A DNA stretch of 64,000 nucleotides from CAYPLH01 sp964411505. GTDB taxonomy: Bacteria; Bacillota; Clostridia; CAYPLH01; DUMO01. The position numbers and the translations under genes were made by a program. Positions 53,179-62,369 of the stretch are shown piece after piece. The notes below the pieces were generated by a model that made no database searches, was not told where the DNA came from, and saw only the letters and a program-made list of their open reading frames with translations. The first letter of the stretch is position 1. Each line of letters opens with the position of its first letter. The stretch lies in assembly GCA_964411505.1 (NCBI GenBank), contig CAYPLH010000019.1, positions 1 through 64,000 of the forward strand, read 5' to 3'.

Positions 53179-55386
53179 TTGAGAAAAATTTGTGCTGTGA
53201 TAATGGTTACAATGATTTTCATTAGTACATTATCAGGTTGTGGTGGAAAAGATAGGGGAAATGATGTTGATGCTAAGAACTCTTTTCCAGTTAATGCAAA
53301 AGCTGCAGGAAATGCAAGCAGCGAATTGGTCGAAGAATTGGACAAAGTTATATCAGATTACGTCGAAAATAATTCGGATATAAAAAAACAGCCCTTATTA
53401 GTAGAGTTTGAAAAGGCAGACCCTACCAAGAAAGTGGAAATTGCCCTTGGGCTTGCTGATGACATGGCGATGTCATGTGTGTTGGACTTTGAGAATAATA
53501 GTACCTTTGCATTGGCTGCGGAGATTGTAAAGGAATATCCACACCCTCTGCTGCTAAATAATTTTGGTTCAATGCTTGCAGAAAAATCCCGTGAAGATTC
53601 TCTGTTTTTCTTTTTAAAAGCTTTGGAGCAGGATCCTGAAAACTCTGTTATTCTTACAAATGCTGCTAATCTTTTTATTGAATTAGATAATTTTGCAGAA
53701 GCAGAAAGCTGCGCACGCAGGGCACTCATGGCAGCCCCGGATTTTGGGCCAGCGTACCAGATATTAACTACTAATCACTTAAAGAACGGAGACGACATAC
53801 TGGCTGCCGAAACTATGGTGAAAAGCGCAAAGCACTGTTTTAATGAAATTACTATCCATCATTTTGAATCCTTTTTGGAAGCAGTTGAGGAGCTTAACCC
53901 TGAAGTGGATGAATATCCACTTAAAGAGGAGTTTATCAAAGAATTATTCTTAATTGCAAAAGAAAATGTGGATACCGCCTTTATAAATGATGGAATAGAT
54001 ACTCCTGAGGCACAAATTAAAATACAATCCTTTCCTAAAATAGACACTATTGATCTTTCGGAGATGTATAGTTTTCTTTATGAAAGATCGCAGGAAATTA
54101 ATTTCACGCGCTACGATGATCAAAGGGCTTACCGTAAATACCAGTATGCTGCTGAAGATTATTTATATGACTACTCCGAGGGAGGACAAGGGATTTATCC
54201 CATCAAGAAAAATTTAAGGCAGGTTTATGCTTTTAAAGTGCTGCAATCCTATTACAACTTTAAACTTGAAAAATGCCGTCTAGAATATGAAAAGGAAATG
54301 GAAGAACTTCATAGTGAATTATCCGAAGCTGTTTTAAAAATTGTAGAAGAAGATTACAACCAGAAGCCTAAAGAAACTCCCGATGAAAATTATGAGCTTA
54401 TACCTATAACTTTTGAAGAAATTATGGCAATACAGAATCAAGCTATTGAAGGATGGGAAGGGAGCCTTGAACGGCAAAAATCTGTTTATAAAGGTTTAAC
54501 ACCAAGAGCTATATCTTTGTCCAAAAACTGTTATAACGAAATAAAACAAATTTTAGAAGAGTATTGGCTCCTATCAGGTGGGATTTTAAAGTACATTACC
54601 AATGAAGATGTATTTATCCAGTTTGACCTTGAACGTACTATAACTGTTTATGAATATATAAGCGTTGCTCTTGACGGCATGCTCAGCTGGGCAGGAAATG
54701 ACGTTAATATGGATGTCTCGTTTGATTATGCTGATGCTTTACAGTCAATGGCGGATGCATTGACAAAAATAAGCGGATCCGGCGGTGTTCTGGAAGCACA
54801 GGAACCGGAACAGACAAAATCAGAAAAGGATGAGGATAGTTTGATTCCGGATATCGAAAAGCAGGCGATTACAAATTTTAAAGAGATAGGCGATCTGCCT
54901 GATGTCGGTTTTGAAGGCGATGTGTTTGGCGTTGGCGGTTCTATTTCAACAGACGGTGAAAGATTAAAATATAGTTTAGATACACCGGTATCCAGTGCAG
55001 GCCAATCAAAAAATTTATTGTATGATGAACCCTGGGATAAGTGCTACACAGAATCCTACTTTGCATTGGGTTCAAAAGCGCAGGGGAGCACAGAATGGTT
55101 TGTAAAAAACTCAAAAACTGTAAAGGAGGCTGTAGGGAAAGGTGCAAAAATAATTGGGAATATTGGCTTTACAGGTGGGACACTCCAGGGTGGATATATT
55201 TGCCAGAGCAAGGACGGAATAATTACTGACCGTGGGATTATTCACATTAGAGAGGCTGGAGGAAACATCGGAATGTTTGGAAAAAGTGATATAGTAGTAG
55301 TAAGAAAATCTACTATATCAGGCGTGGCAATAAAAGAAAAAAGTACCAAATATAAATTTGGGATTGGAGCATTGAATGTGAAGTAG
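53179..55386 (+). CDS. TPR-containing lipoprotein
   Basis: A 735-residue surface protein with lipobox LSGC (Cys21). Residues about 100-260 contain TPR-type helix pairs (NSVILTNAANLFIELDNFAEAESCARRALMAAPDFGPAYQILT). A long charged helical region follows (about 330-520), and the C-terminal 150 residues are Gly/Ser-rich and beta-like, with GDVFGVGGSISTDGERLKYSLDTP. The TTG at 53179 is chosen because GGGAGGTGGAAAGG precedes it and gives a normal signal peptide; ATG 53113 is the alternative. No family is recognised beyond TPR. Its position after the DUF5696 module suggests part of the same surface complex. Confidence 0.65.
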   Translation: MRKICAVIMVTMIFISTLSGCGGKDRGNDVDAKNSFPVNAKAAGNASSELVEELDKVISDYVENNSDIKKQPLLVEFEKADPTKKVEIALGLADDMAMSCVLDFENNSTFALAAEIVKEYPHPLLLNNFGSMLAEKSREDSLFFFLKALEQDPENSVILTNAANLFIELDNFAEAESCARRALMAAPDFGPAYQILTTNHLKNGDDILAAETMVKSAKHCFNEITIHHFESFLEAVEELNPEVDEYPLKEEFIKELFLIAKENVDTAFINDGIDTPEAQIKIQSFPKIDTIDLSEMYSFLYERSQEINFTRYDDQRAYRKYQYAAEDYLYDYSEGGQGIYPIKKNLRQVYAFKVLQSYYNFKLEKCRLEYEKEMEELHSELSEAVLKIVEEDYNQKPKETPDENYELIPITFEEIMAIQNQAIEGWEGSLERQKSVYKGLTPRAISLSKNCYNEIKQILEEYWLLSGGILKYITNEDVFIQFDLERTITVYEYISVALDGMLSWAGNDVNMDVSFDYADALQSMADALTKISGSGGVLEAQEPEQTKSEKDEDSLIPDIEKQAITNFKEIGDLPDVGFEGDVFGVGGSISTDGERLKYSLDTPVSSAGQSKNLLYDEPWDKCYTESYFALGSKAQGSTEWFVKNSKTVKEAVGKGAKIIGNIGFTGGTLQGGYICQSKDGIITDRGIIHIREAGGNIGMFGKSDIVVVRKSTISGVAIKEKSTKYKFGIGALNVK

Positions 55387-55495
55387 GATTTTACGTACAT
55401 TGGATGCTAAAACGTGGCGTTGAACTGTTTTCCTTACATGATTGTAAGTTCTGCGTTCCACTTTTGTTGTAAAAAGATTTGACCGCAGAAATTGA

Positions 55496-55780
55496 ACTGG
55501 TATACTGTGCGTTTCTTCAATCAGTGAAAGCTTTAATTTAACACCTATATACCTCTCAACTCTGTTTCGCAAAACAATGGGAGAGAGCATGCTTTATTAT
55601 ATTCACCAATACAGGGTAGATAAAGCATGTGAACTTTTATTAAGCTCAAGAGAGTCAATAAAGAAGCTGACAAAAAAGGTTGAATACCTGGATGTAAGTA
55701 CATTCACGCGAAACTTTAAAATATGTAAAGGCATAACACCAAGTGAATTTCGCTCTATAAACAGTATCGTAACAGAATAA
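55496..55780 (+). pseudogene. AraC-type HTH remnant
   Basis: An open stretch bounded by stops reads as the double HTH of an AraC regulator: ESFNLTPIYLSTLFRKTMGE, then YYIHQYRVDKACELLLSS, IKKLTKKVEYLDVSTFTRNF and KGITPSEFR. Everything N-terminal of it is missing and no start precedes it; an ATG inside (55577) has no proper context. It is the tail of a lost regulator gene upstream of the sulfatase. Other parts of 55387-56065 show no gene. Confidence 0.85.
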
Positions 55781-55861
55781 GAATGATATGTTCTTTGAAG
55801 CATTAAAGAGCTTAAAATGGCAGAAAATAAAGTAGACAAAAGTAAAAACTGTTTTAATTGC

Positions 55862-55928
55862 AATGGCATAATATTATATATTTGTGTCATAATACTTTAT
55901 TCAAATCAGTGCTGATATGATATAAAAT
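55862..55928 (+). promoter_or_regulatory. Upstream element shared by sulfatase and GH38 genes, copy 1
   Basis: AATGGCATAATATTATATAT begins a 65-base stretch that also occurs at 57547 with few changes. It lies about 140 bases before the sulfatase start. A/T-rich -10-like TGATATGATATAA is at its right end. Confidence 0.55.
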
Positions 55929-56065
55929 TTATTATTAACGAAGCAAACAATCATATTACAATTCAAGCCTATAAAGCTAGAAATTTTATTTTGAATTAAT
56001 TGATTAGACTGAAGAATATTAAGAATGTAAGCATATTAAAAAATTAATCTGGGAGGAAGTATCTT

Positions 56066-57535
56066 ATGAATAAAAAACCTAATCTATTATTTATATTTAC
56101 AGATGAACAGGCTGCAAAAACTATGAAAGCATATGGAAATGACACAATAAATACCCCCAACATGGATAAATTGGCAAAGGATAGTATTGTGTTCAAAAAC
56201 GCATATGTATCCCAACCAGTATGTACTCCTTCTAGGTCAACGATTATGACAGGTTTATATCCTCATACTAATGGTTGTGTTAAAAACAACATACCGCTCA
56301 GGCCGGATATCGGATGTCTGCCGGAACTGGCTGATTTTCATGATTATAAGACTGCGTATTATGGGAAATGGCATCTTGGAGATGAAGTTTTCAGACAGCA
56401 TGGATTTGATGATTGGAGAAGCACTGAGGAATATGAGAAATATTATTCGGAGGGTAGAGATCACAAAAAGAGAAGTGATTATGCGGAATACCTTGTAAGC
56501 CTGGGTTACGAGCCTGATGTTGTTGATAAAAACGGAGTAGGGCGATTCAGCAGAGCATTTTGCGCAAGACTACCTGAGGAACATGGAAAACCAGCTTTTA
56601 CTGCAAAAAAGGCATGCAAATTTATTAAGGAAAACAAGGACAATCCTTTTGTGCTATATGTCAATTTTTTAGAACCCCATATGCCTTATTTCGGTCCAAG
56701 AGATGATCAATATGATCCTGAAAAAATACCTCTTCCCGAAAGCTTTTATCATGAGCTTTCTTTTAATACTACACTTAAGAACAAACTGAACAGGCTACAC
56801 AGCTATTATGAAGAAGGACTAAAAACAGAAGCAGACTGGAAAGCACTTGTTGCCAGGTACTGGGGTCTTGTAAGTCTTGTTGATACATGCCTTGGCAAAA
56901 TACTTGATACCGTAGAAGAATGTGGACTCAATGAAAATACAATTATTGTATACACAAGTGACCATGGTGATATGATGGGAGCTCATCGCATGATTGCCAA
57001 GGGTACCATGTTTGAGGAATCGGTAAAAGTACCTCTGATTTTAAAAATTCCGGGTATTAAAAAGATAACGACAGAGAAACCCGTAAGTCAGGTGGATCTG
57101 GTTCCTACCCTACTTGACGCTATGGGCAAAGAGATACCTGATCAATTACAGGGCTTCAGCTGGATACCTTTTTTGGAAGGGAAAAGTGATTTGGAAGAAA
57201 AGGACGTATATATAGAGTGGAACGGACTTAACGGAAAATATTCCGAGAAACAGGAGCAACTGAAAATACCGGAATTCTGGAAAAAGGTAGCAGACGTAGA
57301 TGATATTTTGAAATCCATGAGCGACTATATAAGAACTATAGTAACACATGATGGCTGGAAGCTCTGTTGGAGTAAAATTGGTGAAAATGAGCTGTATAAT
57401 CTTAAGGAAGACCCGAACGAACTGAATAATCTTGTACTTAACCCTGAATATAAGCCTTTGATAAATGAACTTAAGGAGAGGATTGGCAAGTGGCAGAAAA
57501 GGACAGGAGATAATGTGGATTTAAGCAACCGTTAA
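56066..57535 (+). CDS. Sulfatase (Cys-type, formylglycine-dependent)
   Basis: A 489-residue sulfuric-ester hydrolase. The maturation signature CTPSRSTIMTG places the catalytic cysteine, converted to formylglycine, at 53. Metal-site residues include Asp13 in FIFTDEQ and the later YTSDHGDMMGAH; KWHLG is also present. No signal peptide is present, so desulfation takes place in the cytoplasm after import. Cys-type enzymes in anaerobes need a radical-SAM maturase, which is not encoded here. ATG 56066 follows GGGAGGAAG. The next gene, GH38, has its own copy of the same upstream element. Confidence 0.93.
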   Translation: MNKKPNLLFIFTDEQAAKTMKAYGNDTINTPNMDKLAKDSIVFKNAYVSQPVCTPSRSTIMTGLYPHTNGCVKNNIPLRPDIGCLPELADFHDYKTAYYGKWHLGDEVFRQHGFDDWRSTEEYEKYYSEGRDHKKRSDYAEYLVSLGYEPDVVDKNGVGRFSRAFCARLPEEHGKPAFTAKKACKFIKENKDNPFVLYVNFLEPHMPYFGPRDDQYDPEKIPLPESFYHELSFNTTLKNKLNRLHSYYEEGLKTEADWKALVARYWGLVSLVDTCLGKILDTVEECGLNENTIIVYTSDHGDMMGAHRMIAKGTMFEESVKVPLILKIPGIKKITTEKPVSQVDLVPTLLDAMGKEIPDQLQGFSWIPFLEGKSDLEEKDVYIEWNGLNGKYSEKQEQLKIPEFWKKVADVDDILKSMSDYIRTIVTHDGWKLCWSKIGENELYNLKEDPNELNNLVLNPEYKPLINELKERIGKWQKRTGDNVDLSNR

Positions 57536-57546
57536 TAAGTATTGGT

Positions 57547-57611
57547 AATGGCATAATACTATATATTTATGTCATGATTCTTCATTCAGCAAGTAGTGAT
57601 ATAATGTTAGA
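57547..57611 (+). promoter_or_regulatory. Upstream element shared by sulfatase and GH38 genes, copy 2
   Basis: AATGGCATAATACTATATAT to GTGATATAATG mirrors 55862-55928. Here a -10 TATAAT (57600-57605) with an upstream TG pair is visible. It begins 12 bases after the sulfatase stop and about 110 bases before the GH38 start. Confidence 0.55.
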
Positions 57612-57660
57612 ATTAATTTATCAGAGAGTTTTAAACATATAAGTTAAGGAGATTATCAGC

Positions 57661-60144
57661 ATGGATGAAAAAATAAAAATTCACATGATAGGTAATGCGC
57701 ATATTGATCCTGTATGGCTTTGGAGGTGGCAGGAGGGGTTTGCAGAGATTAAAGCAACATTTCGTTCTGCTCTTGACCGTATGAATGAGTTTCCTGAATT
57801 TGTATTTACATCTGCATGTGCTTCATACTATAAATGGATTGAAGAAAACTGCCCTGGCATGTTTGAAGAGATCAAAGAGCGTGTAAGGGAAGGAAGATGG
57901 GTGGTCGTAGGAGGATGGTGGCTGCAGCCTGATTGCAATATACCTGCCGGCGAGTCCTTTGTAAGGCATGGCTTGTACAGCCAAAGATACTTTAAAGATA
58001 AGTTCGGAGTTATGTCAAAGGTAGGATATAACGTGGATTCTTTTGGACATAATGGAATGCTTCCGCAGATACTTAAAAAAAGTGGTATGGATTACTACGT
58101 TTTTATGCGTCCCGGTGATGCAGAGAAAGAGCTTCCCAATGTTTTCTGGTGGGAAAGCGAAGACGGAAGCCGTGTTATGACTTATAAAATACCTTTCAGT
58201 TATAATCTGTGGTGGGAGGATTCGGACAATCCGCTCAAAGATAAGATACTTGAAGTTAAAAAGATGGCACAGGATCAGGGACAGAGTCTTATGGTGTTCT
58301 ATGGAGTGGGAAATCATGGTGGAGGACCTACTGTAGCCAATATAAAACTAATTAAAGAACTGAATAAAGGAGATCAAGGTAATATTTTATTCAGCTCACC
58401 ACTTAAGTATTTTGAAGAAATGGATACAATGGGTGGAAGCCTTCCCATAATAAAAGGCGACCTTCAGCACCATGCCAGCGGATGTTACAGTGCTAATTCA
58501 AAGGTAAAGGCAGCAAACAGAAAATCAGAAAACAGACTACTTGCAGCAGAAAAGTTTGCATCCCTTGCAAAATGTATTTTATGCAGTAATTATTCTGTTG
58601 CTGAAATCAGATTAGCATGGGAAAAAGTTTTATTCAACCAGTTTCATGATATACTGGCCGGATGCAGTATACAAAAAGCGTATGACGATGCCTTTGAGTT
58701 TTATGGAAAAGCTCTTACAGTAGCTGCTGAAATACAAAATAATTCATTGCAGAAAATATCTTGGTCAATTGATACCACAAAAGGCGGACCAATAAGCGAA
58801 GGTAAGGGTGATATCCGCTATCTATGGGATGACGGAGAAAGAGGAGTTCCTCTGGTAGTCTTTAATCCCCTTTCCTGGGATGTGGAGGCCCAGGTACAGG
58901 TAAACAAACAAATAAGCTGTGTAACTGATGATGATGGAAATGAGTTGCTTATTCAAAGAGTAAGAGGAAGCTTTACAAACAGAGACTACAAAATGGATAC
59001 CATTTTTATGGGAAGAATACCCGCATTAGGCTACCGGGTCTATTGGCTGTATTCCAATTCTGATTTACCGCAAACGGAATCATCAGTATGGGCATTAGAT
59101 GCCGGTGTTCTTGAAAACAGATACATAAAAGTGGAATTTGAAAAGCATACAGGATATATAAAAAGCATTTTCAGTAAAGATGATTGTATGGAGTTCCTTA
59201 ACGGAAAGGGAGCTGTGCCAATTGTTATTGACGAGTATGACAGTGATACCTGGGCTCATGGAATATTTGAATTTCGAAATGAAACAGGTAGGTTCACAGA
59301 TGCAAAAATATCAGTTCTGGAAGACGGACCGGTAAGGGCAGTGATCCGTGTAGAGAATTACTATAATGATTCATCTCTGAGGCAGGATTTTATTCTCTAC
59401 AGTGGCAGCGCGGACATAAAAGTGCATGTCCGGCTGGATTGGCGTGAAAAACATAAAATGCTGAAATTGGTGTATCCGGTTAATGTTCAGGAATATGTTG
59501 TAACCTCGGAAATACCGTATGGCTTTATACAAAGAGCGGCAGACGGTAAAGAGTATCCGGGGCAGCAATGGCTGGATGTTAGCGGAACTACTGATAGTTG
59601 TGAAGATGAAACCTTTGGATTGGCAATTTTAAATGACAGTAAGTACAGCTTTGATGTAAAGGATAATGAGATACGTATGACTCTTGTGAGAAGCCCACTC
59701 TATGCAGATCATTTTGGGATCCGGGATGACTTGGGTGAGTTCATGGATCAGGGAATACATGAATTTACATACAGTATTGTACCTCATAAAGGAGACTGGA
59801 AAGAAGGGGCAGTGGTAAGAAAGGCTTATGAGTTAAATGTTCCCGTTGAACAGATATTTGAAACTTACCATAAGGGCAGCTTGCCGAAAAGCTTGAAGGG
59901 AATAGAAATTAGCCCAGGAAATATAGTTGCTGTGGTATTCAAGCGGGCAGAAGATGATAATGGTTTTATACTCCGGTGCTATGAAACTGAAGGAAGAGAA
60001 ACAAAAACAAGCATTGAACTAACAATGCTTGACAGGAAGTGGGAAGTTGATTTTGGAAGATGCGAAATAAAGACGTTTTTTATTCCTGACGCATTGAGTG
60101 AAGATGTGGAGGAGACTAATCTTTTGGAGCATGATATGATATAA
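57661..60144 (+). CDS. Alpha-mannosidase, glycoside hydrolase family 38
   Basis: An 827-residue retaining exo-mannosidase. The zinc-binding AHIDPVW gives His14 and Asp16; GYNVDSFGHNGMLPQIL contains the nucleophile Asp126; NQFHDILAGCSI supplies the last zinc His. The middle helical bundle and the C-terminal beta domains (from about 380) fit the bacterial GH38 group. No signal peptide is present. ATG 57661 follows AAGGAG. In this locus it would release mannose from imported, desulfated oligosaccharides. Confidence 0.95.
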   Translation: MDEKIKIHMIGNAHIDPVWLWRWQEGFAEIKATFRSALDRMNEFPEFVFTSACASYYKWIEENCPGMFEEIKERVREGRWVVVGGWWLQPDCNIPAGESFVRHGLYSQRYFKDKFGVMSKVGYNVDSFGHNGMLPQILKKSGMDYYVFMRPGDAEKELPNVFWWESEDGSRVMTYKIPFSYNLWWEDSDNPLKDKILEVKKMAQDQGQSLMVFYGVGNHGGGPTVANIKLIKELNKGDQGNILFSSPLKYFEEMDTMGGSLPIIKGDLQHHASGCYSANSKVKAANRKSENRLLAAEKFASLAKCILCSNYSVAEIRLAWEKVLFNQFHDILAGCSIQKAYDDAFEFYGKALTVAAEIQNNSLQKISWSIDTTKGGPISEGKGDIRYLWDDGERGVPLVVFNPLSWDVEAQVQVNKQISCVTDDDGNELLIQRVRGSFTNRDYKMDTIFMGRIPALGYRVYWLYSNSDLPQTESSVWALDAGVLENRYIKVEFEKHTGYIKSIFSKDDCMEFLNGKGAVPIVIDEYDSDTWAHGIFEFRNETGRFTDAKISVLEDGPVRAVIRVENYYNDSSLRQDFILYSGSADIKVHVRLDWREKHKMLKLVYPVNVQEYVVTSEIPYGFIQRAADGKEYPGQQWLDVSGTTDSCEDETFGLAILNDSKYSFDVKDNEIRMTLVRSPLYADHFGIRDDLGEFMDQGIHEFTYSIVPHKGDWKEGAVVRKAYELNVPVEQIFETYHKGSLPKSLKGIEISPGNIVAVVFKRAEDDNGFILRCYETEGRETKTSIELTMLDRKWEVDFGRCEIKTFFIPDALSEDVEETNLLEHDMI

Positions 60145-60335
60145 ATTACGGTAAATGAATACTGTAGTGAAAATTAGTTATTTCAATACTGCACCTGCTT
60201 GAAATTTGGACAAGGGCTGGTTTTCAGGCAGGATAAATCCATATTTTAACGTTAGTTACCTCTATAAGGCGGGGAATAAACAATATGAACGTTTAATATG
60301 TGTGGGAATGAAGTTACAGGAAAGGGGAGTTTTAT

Positions 60336-62183
60336 ATGTATTATCCTTTTGACAATGAAAGAAACATAAGACTTACTGCAGAAGAAGTAATGGCCATGGT
60401 AAAAAAGGTTTATAGTACTGCACTTGTTAATGGATTTATGGAACCGGATTATACTGTTGGTAACTGCGAAAAGCAGGAGTATCCGATAGCTTCGTTTAAA
60501 AATATTATTCGTGCGTGGAAGGTAGATCATCAGGGTGGAAAGAGTTTTAAATGGAAGTCAGATATAATACCACAGGATTTTAACCTCCCTCATGCAGTGC
60601 TTGTCTTCCCCATGGCAACAGGTATTGGGGCACCGTATCCGGAGCCTTCCGGATATTTTGAACTATATATAAATGGGGAATATGCTCTGGGTTTTATAGA
60701 GTCAAAGTACTCTCAAAAGTGGGAAAGAGGAGAGTTTGCTTTATATTATGATGTAAAGAGAAGCCTTACTGCGGCAGAAGGCACAGGGCTTATGCTGGAT
60801 AAGTGGATAAATGGTGATAGGATGGCAAGCTTTGGAACCGGAATTTTAAAGGTACCGGCTTCCAGGCTTAAGCCAGGAAGCTCTGTTGAGCTTGAAATAC
60901 GCACATTTGAGTACTTTCCATCAAGAACGTGGGTAAGGGTTGATCAGGTTCACGAAGAAAGGCATATTAAGAATGGCTTTATGTTTCTTGACTGGGAGTC
61001 TGGATTGAAGGCATTATTTGAAAAGAAGAAACACAACAAAATCGGGGATAAGTATGTTTTTTCAGGAGACATACATGCTCATAGTTTCTGCGGAGTTAAA
61101 AGCCCGTGTGATGGGGAAGGGAAAGATAAATATAAAAATTGTCTTGAGTGTACTTATGTAAAGGACAAAGGTTCAGGATGCGGATATGGAACGATAAGGA
61201 ACAATTACATCTATGCATCTCAAATAGCCAACCTGGATTTTTTCTGCTTGAGTGATCACGATTTTCAAATGAATGAAAATGACTGGGAAGTGCATAAATA
61301 TGTGGCTCAGGCATTTAATCGGGATGATAATTTTGTGGTGTTAAACGGTTATGAATATACTTCATGGTTTTACGGACATCGCAACATATACTTCAGAGAT
61401 GAGAACCCACCAATATATCGTGCTGTAGAATATGGCAACCGCTATGGGGAGTATATGGAAAAACCCCCTTCGCATATGTTTGAATATTTAAAGAGAGCAG
61501 GTTGGGATTTTATTTCTATACCCCACCATACGTCAGCGGTTGACCATCCTTTCTGCTGGGATCGCTTTAATATGGAATGGGACAGAATGGTGGAGGTGTT
61601 TTCAGGTTGGGGGAATTCAGAGGGTAACAACGGACCTTTAATAGGGAACGGATCAGCAAAATTTGTTTTTAATACAGCGTCAGAGGCCTTAAAAAAGGGA
61701 TATAAATTTGGATTTGTTGCCGGCTCAGACTGTCATGATGGTTTCCCCGGGAATGCACAAGGTTCAGGAATATTCAACTGGGCAAACAAGTTTTCTGAAG
61801 CAGGAAGCGGGAAGACGATTGTACTGTGTAACAGACTAAGTAGAAGTGAGGTTTTTGACAGTATTAAAAATCGGCGGGCATATGCCACTACCGGTGCTGA
61901 AATTATAGCTGATTTCAATATAAACGGGTTACCTATGGGCTCTGAAATAAAAGCTCCGGGGACAAGAGAGATCACACTTAATGTTTCTGCACCTTCTGAA
62001 ATTGAAAAGATTCATATACTGAAAAACGGCCGTATGTTGGTAAGGGAGTTTTGTGACCTGCAAAGCGAGAAAATTTTCTTCATTGATAAAAAGCATGAAC
62101 TTGACACCGATTGTTATTATGCCCGGGTATTTTTGAAAGATAGGGAGATGGCATGGATCACTCCTATATGGGTAACAAAATAA
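60336..62183 (+). CDS. PHP-domain metallohydrolase, CehA/McbA-like
   Basis: A 615-residue cytosolic protein. After an N-terminal domain of about 235 residues comes a PHP-type metal site: DIHAHS (245-250), LSDHD (306-310), PHHTSAVDHP and GSDCHDG. A C-terminal beta domain (about 535-615) follows. Five cysteines (252, 258, 269, 272, 282) are inserted just after the first motif. Relatives are annotated as CehA/McbA hydrolases or DUF3604; their usual substrates in glycan loci are unknown. ATG 60336 follows AAGGGGAG. It lies between GH38 and an aldolase-type gene. Confidence 0.8.
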   Translation: MYYPFDNERNIRLTAEEVMAMVKKVYSTALVNGFMEPDYTVGNCEKQEYPIASFKNIIRAWKVDHQGGKSFKWKSDIIPQDFNLPHAVLVFPMATGIGAPYPEPSGYFELYINGEYALGFIESKYSQKWERGEFALYYDVKRSLTAAEGTGLMLDKWINGDRMASFGTGILKVPASRLKPGSSVELEIRTFEYFPSRTWVRVDQVHEERHIKNGFMFLDWESGLKALFEKKKHNKIGDKYVFSGDIHAHSFCGVKSPCDGEGKDKYKNCLECTYVKDKGSGCGYGTIRNNYIYASQIANLDFFCLSDHDFQMNENDWEVHKYVAQAFNRDDNFVVLNGYEYTSWFYGHRNIYFRDENPPIYRAVEYGNRYGEYMEKPPSHMFEYLKRAGWDFISIPHHTSAVDHPFCWDRFNMEWDRMVEVFSGWGNSEGNNGPLIGNGSAKFVFNTASEALKKGYKFGFVAGSDCHDGFPGNAQGSGIFNWANKFSEAGSGKTIVLCNRLSRSEVFDSIKNRRAYATTGAEIIADFNINGLPMGSEIKAPGTREITLNVSAPSEIEKIHILKNGRMLVREFCDLQSEKIFFIDKKHELDTDCYYARVFLKDREMAWITPIWVTK

Positions 62184-62369
62184 AAGAATAAAATACCTGA
62201 AGTGTACCTGGAAAAGGCAGAGTAGCGGCTTAACATTATTACCGAGCAACGTAAGCTGGATGACATTTCAAAGCGCAGTGACATATAATAACTTTCACTT
62301 GGCGCTTGAAGGATTTATAACTTGCAGGTTGTTTTAATAAACTAAATTTAAGGAGAGTTTTTTAAGAAC

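Noticed and set aside
55577..55780. AraC-like ORF starting at ATG 55577 as a real small regulator
   Set aside because: The homology extends in frame upstream of that ATG through the first HTH helix, so the ATG is internal to a truncated gene.
62269..62308. Imperfect hairpin before the aldolase gene as terminator
   Set aside because: The stem has bulges and no T-run follows; the genes on both sides are co-oriented and probably co-transcribed.
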